Source: JALZDI01 sp036259355 (GTDB lineage: Bacteria > Actinomycetota > Actinomycetes > Propionibacteriales > Nocardioidaceae). From it: a DNA stretch of 14,927 nucleotides. The stretch lies in the NCBI GenBank assembly GCA_036259355.1, contig DATABY010000029.1:1-14927 (forward strand), written 5' to 3'. Under the pieces are notes generated by a model. The model was not told the origin of the DNA and made no database searches. It saw only the letters and a list, made by a program, of their open reading frames with translations. The number at the start of each line of letters is the position of its first letter. The stretch's first letter is position 1. Positions 13,885 through 14,927 of the stretch are shown in pieces. The translations under genes and the position numbers were made by a program.

Positions 13885-14927
13885 GGCGTCGTTCTACAAG
13901 CTGCGGGTGGCCGAGGTCGTACCCGAGACCGCGGACGCGCACTCGGTCGTGTTCGACGTGCCCGAGGATCTCGAGCAGCGCTTCCGCTACCGGCCCGGCC
14001 AGTTCCTGACGCTGCGGCTGCCCAGCGAGCTGACCGGGTCGGTCGCGCGCTGCTACTCGTTGTCGAGCTCCCCGCACGACGGCGTGCGACCGCAGATCAC
14101 GGTCAAGCGCACCGTCGAGGGCTACGGCTCGAACTGGATCTGCGACCACGTCGGGTCCGGCACCGTGCTGGAGGTGCATCCGCCCTCCGGGCGGTTCGTG
14201 CCGCACGACCTCGACGCGGACCTCCTGCTGCTCGCCGGCGGCAGCGGCATCACCCCGGTGATGTCGATCGTGCGGTCCGCGTTGAGCCAGGGCGAGGGCC
14301 ACGTCGTGCTGGTCTACGCCAACCGCGACGAGAAGTCGGTGATCTTCGCCGACGCTCTCCGGGGTCTGCAGCAGAGGTACGGCGACCGGCTGGTCGTCGT
14401 GCACTGGCTGGAGACCCTGCAGGGGCTTCCGGACGACGCACGGCTGCGGTCGCTGGTCAAGGCGTACGCCGACCGGGAGGCGTTCATCTGCGGGCCAGGG
14501 CCGTTCATGGACACCGCCGGAGCGGTGCTGCGCGACCTCGGCGCACCCCGCAGCCGGATCCACATCGAACGCTTCGTGTCGTTGCACGAGGACCCGGGCG
14601 CGCAGGCGTCGGCGACCGATGTCGACGAGGCGCCCGTGGAGGGACCGTCCGGAGGCTCGGCGACGGTCGAGGTCGACCTGGACGGTGCGCGGCACGAGCT
14701 GAGCTGGCCGGTCGGTACTACGCTGCTCGACGCGATGCTCGACAACGGCCTCGACGCGCCGTACTCCTGCAAGCAGGGCCAGTGCAGCGCGTGCACGTGC
14801 CGGCTGGAGAAGGGTGAGGTCGACCTGCGGCACAACGAGATCCTCGACGACCAGGACCTCGCCGAGGGCTATACGCTCGCCTGCCAGTCGATGCCGATCT
14901 CCGAGTCGGTGTCGATCGCCTACGACT
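13877..14927 (+). CDS. kshB: KshB, ferredoxin reductase of 3-ketosteroid 9-alpha-hydroxylase (3' end cut by window)
   Basis: 350 codons are visible of a class IA oxidoreductase. The FAD domain has RPGQFLTLRLP (39-49) and RCYSLSSSP (58-66); the NAD domain has LLAGGSGITPVMS (118-130) and ICGPGPFMDTAG (204-215); the C-terminal plant-type [2Fe-2S] domain has C298, C303, C306 (SCKQGQCSACTC) and C336 (TLACQS). It passes electrons from NADH to KshA. The ATG at 13877 overlaps the preceding gene by 8 bases; no strong ribosome site is visible, consistent with coupled translation. The ferredoxin domain is essentially complete at the window edge, so only a few residues are likely missing. In M. tuberculosis the kshB gene is instead next to hsaA, so the placement after kshA differs. 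Confidence 0.95.
   Translation, partial: MAEASFYKLRVAEVVPETADAHSVVFDVPEDLEQRFRYRPGQFLTLRLPSELTGSVARCYSLSSSPHDGVRPQITVKRTVEGYGSNWICDHVGSGTVLEVHPPSGRFVPHDLDADLLLLAGGSGITPVMSIVRSALSQGEGHVVLVYANRDEKSVIFADALRGLQQRYGDRLVVVHWLETLQGLPDDARLRSLVKAYADREAFICGPGPFMDTAGAVLRDLGAPRSRIHIERFVSLHEDPGAQASATDVDEAPVEGPSGGSATVEVDLDGARHELSWPVGTTLLDAMLDNGLDAPYSCKQGQCSACTCRLEKGEVDLRHNEILDDQDLAEGYTLACQSMPISESVSIAYD

Noticed and set aside
1..14927. CRISPR arrays, tRNA/rRNA genes, insertion sequences
   Set aside because: No regularly spaced repeats, no tRNA-like cloverleaf, no transposase and no terminal inverted repeats were seen.

Overview
The window is very GC-rich, with dense, often overlapping genes and frequent GTG/TTG starts. 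Together with the gene content, this points to a high-GC actinobacterium, possibly Nocardioides- or Mycobacteriales-like; the genus cannot be fixed from the sequence. Nearly everything from about 2.3 kb to the right edge is a steroid (cholesterol-type) ring A/B degradation cluster. The left 2.3 kb is a flank of unrelated or unassigned genes.

Left flank (1-2278): the N-terminal part of a DUF222 (13E12-type) protein runs off the left edge on the minus strand. It is followed by a class I SAM-dependent methyltransferase (+), a small VOC/glyoxalase-fold protein (-), and a membrane methyltransferase of the isoprenylcysteine/phospholipid methyltransferase type (+). None has an obvious steroid role, so the cluster boundary probably lies between 2278 and 2305.

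Minus-strand catabolic genes (2305-10467), in transcription order: a FAD flavoprotein of the 3-ketosteroid dehydrogenase/fumarate reductase superfamily, hsaE, hsaG, hsaF, then a 66-bp gap carrying a perfect KstR-type operator, then hsaA, hsaD, hsaC, hsaB. HsaA/HsaB hydroxylate 3-HSA to the catechol 3,4-DHSA, HsaC cleaves the catechol ring, and HsaD hydrolyses the meta-cleavage product to a hydroxydienoate plus the C/D-ring acid. HsaE, HsaF and HsaG take the dienoate to pyruvate and an acyl-CoA.

Plus-strand catabolic genes (10569 to the right edge): kstD, kshA, a 122-aa four-cysteine protein of unknown function, and kshB (cut by the window edge, apparently near its end). KstD introduces the delta-1 double bond and KshA/KshB 9-alpha-hydroxylates; together they break ring B and aromatise ring A, producing the substrate for the hsa genes. 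This operon and the minus-strand FAD-protein operon diverge from a roughly 100-bp region with a second KstR-type operator. KstR itself, sterol uptake, side-chain and C/D-ring genes are not in the window.

The least explained items are the small cysteine protein locked between kshA and kshB by overlapping frames, and the second KstD-superfamily flavoprotein heading the hsaEGF operon.
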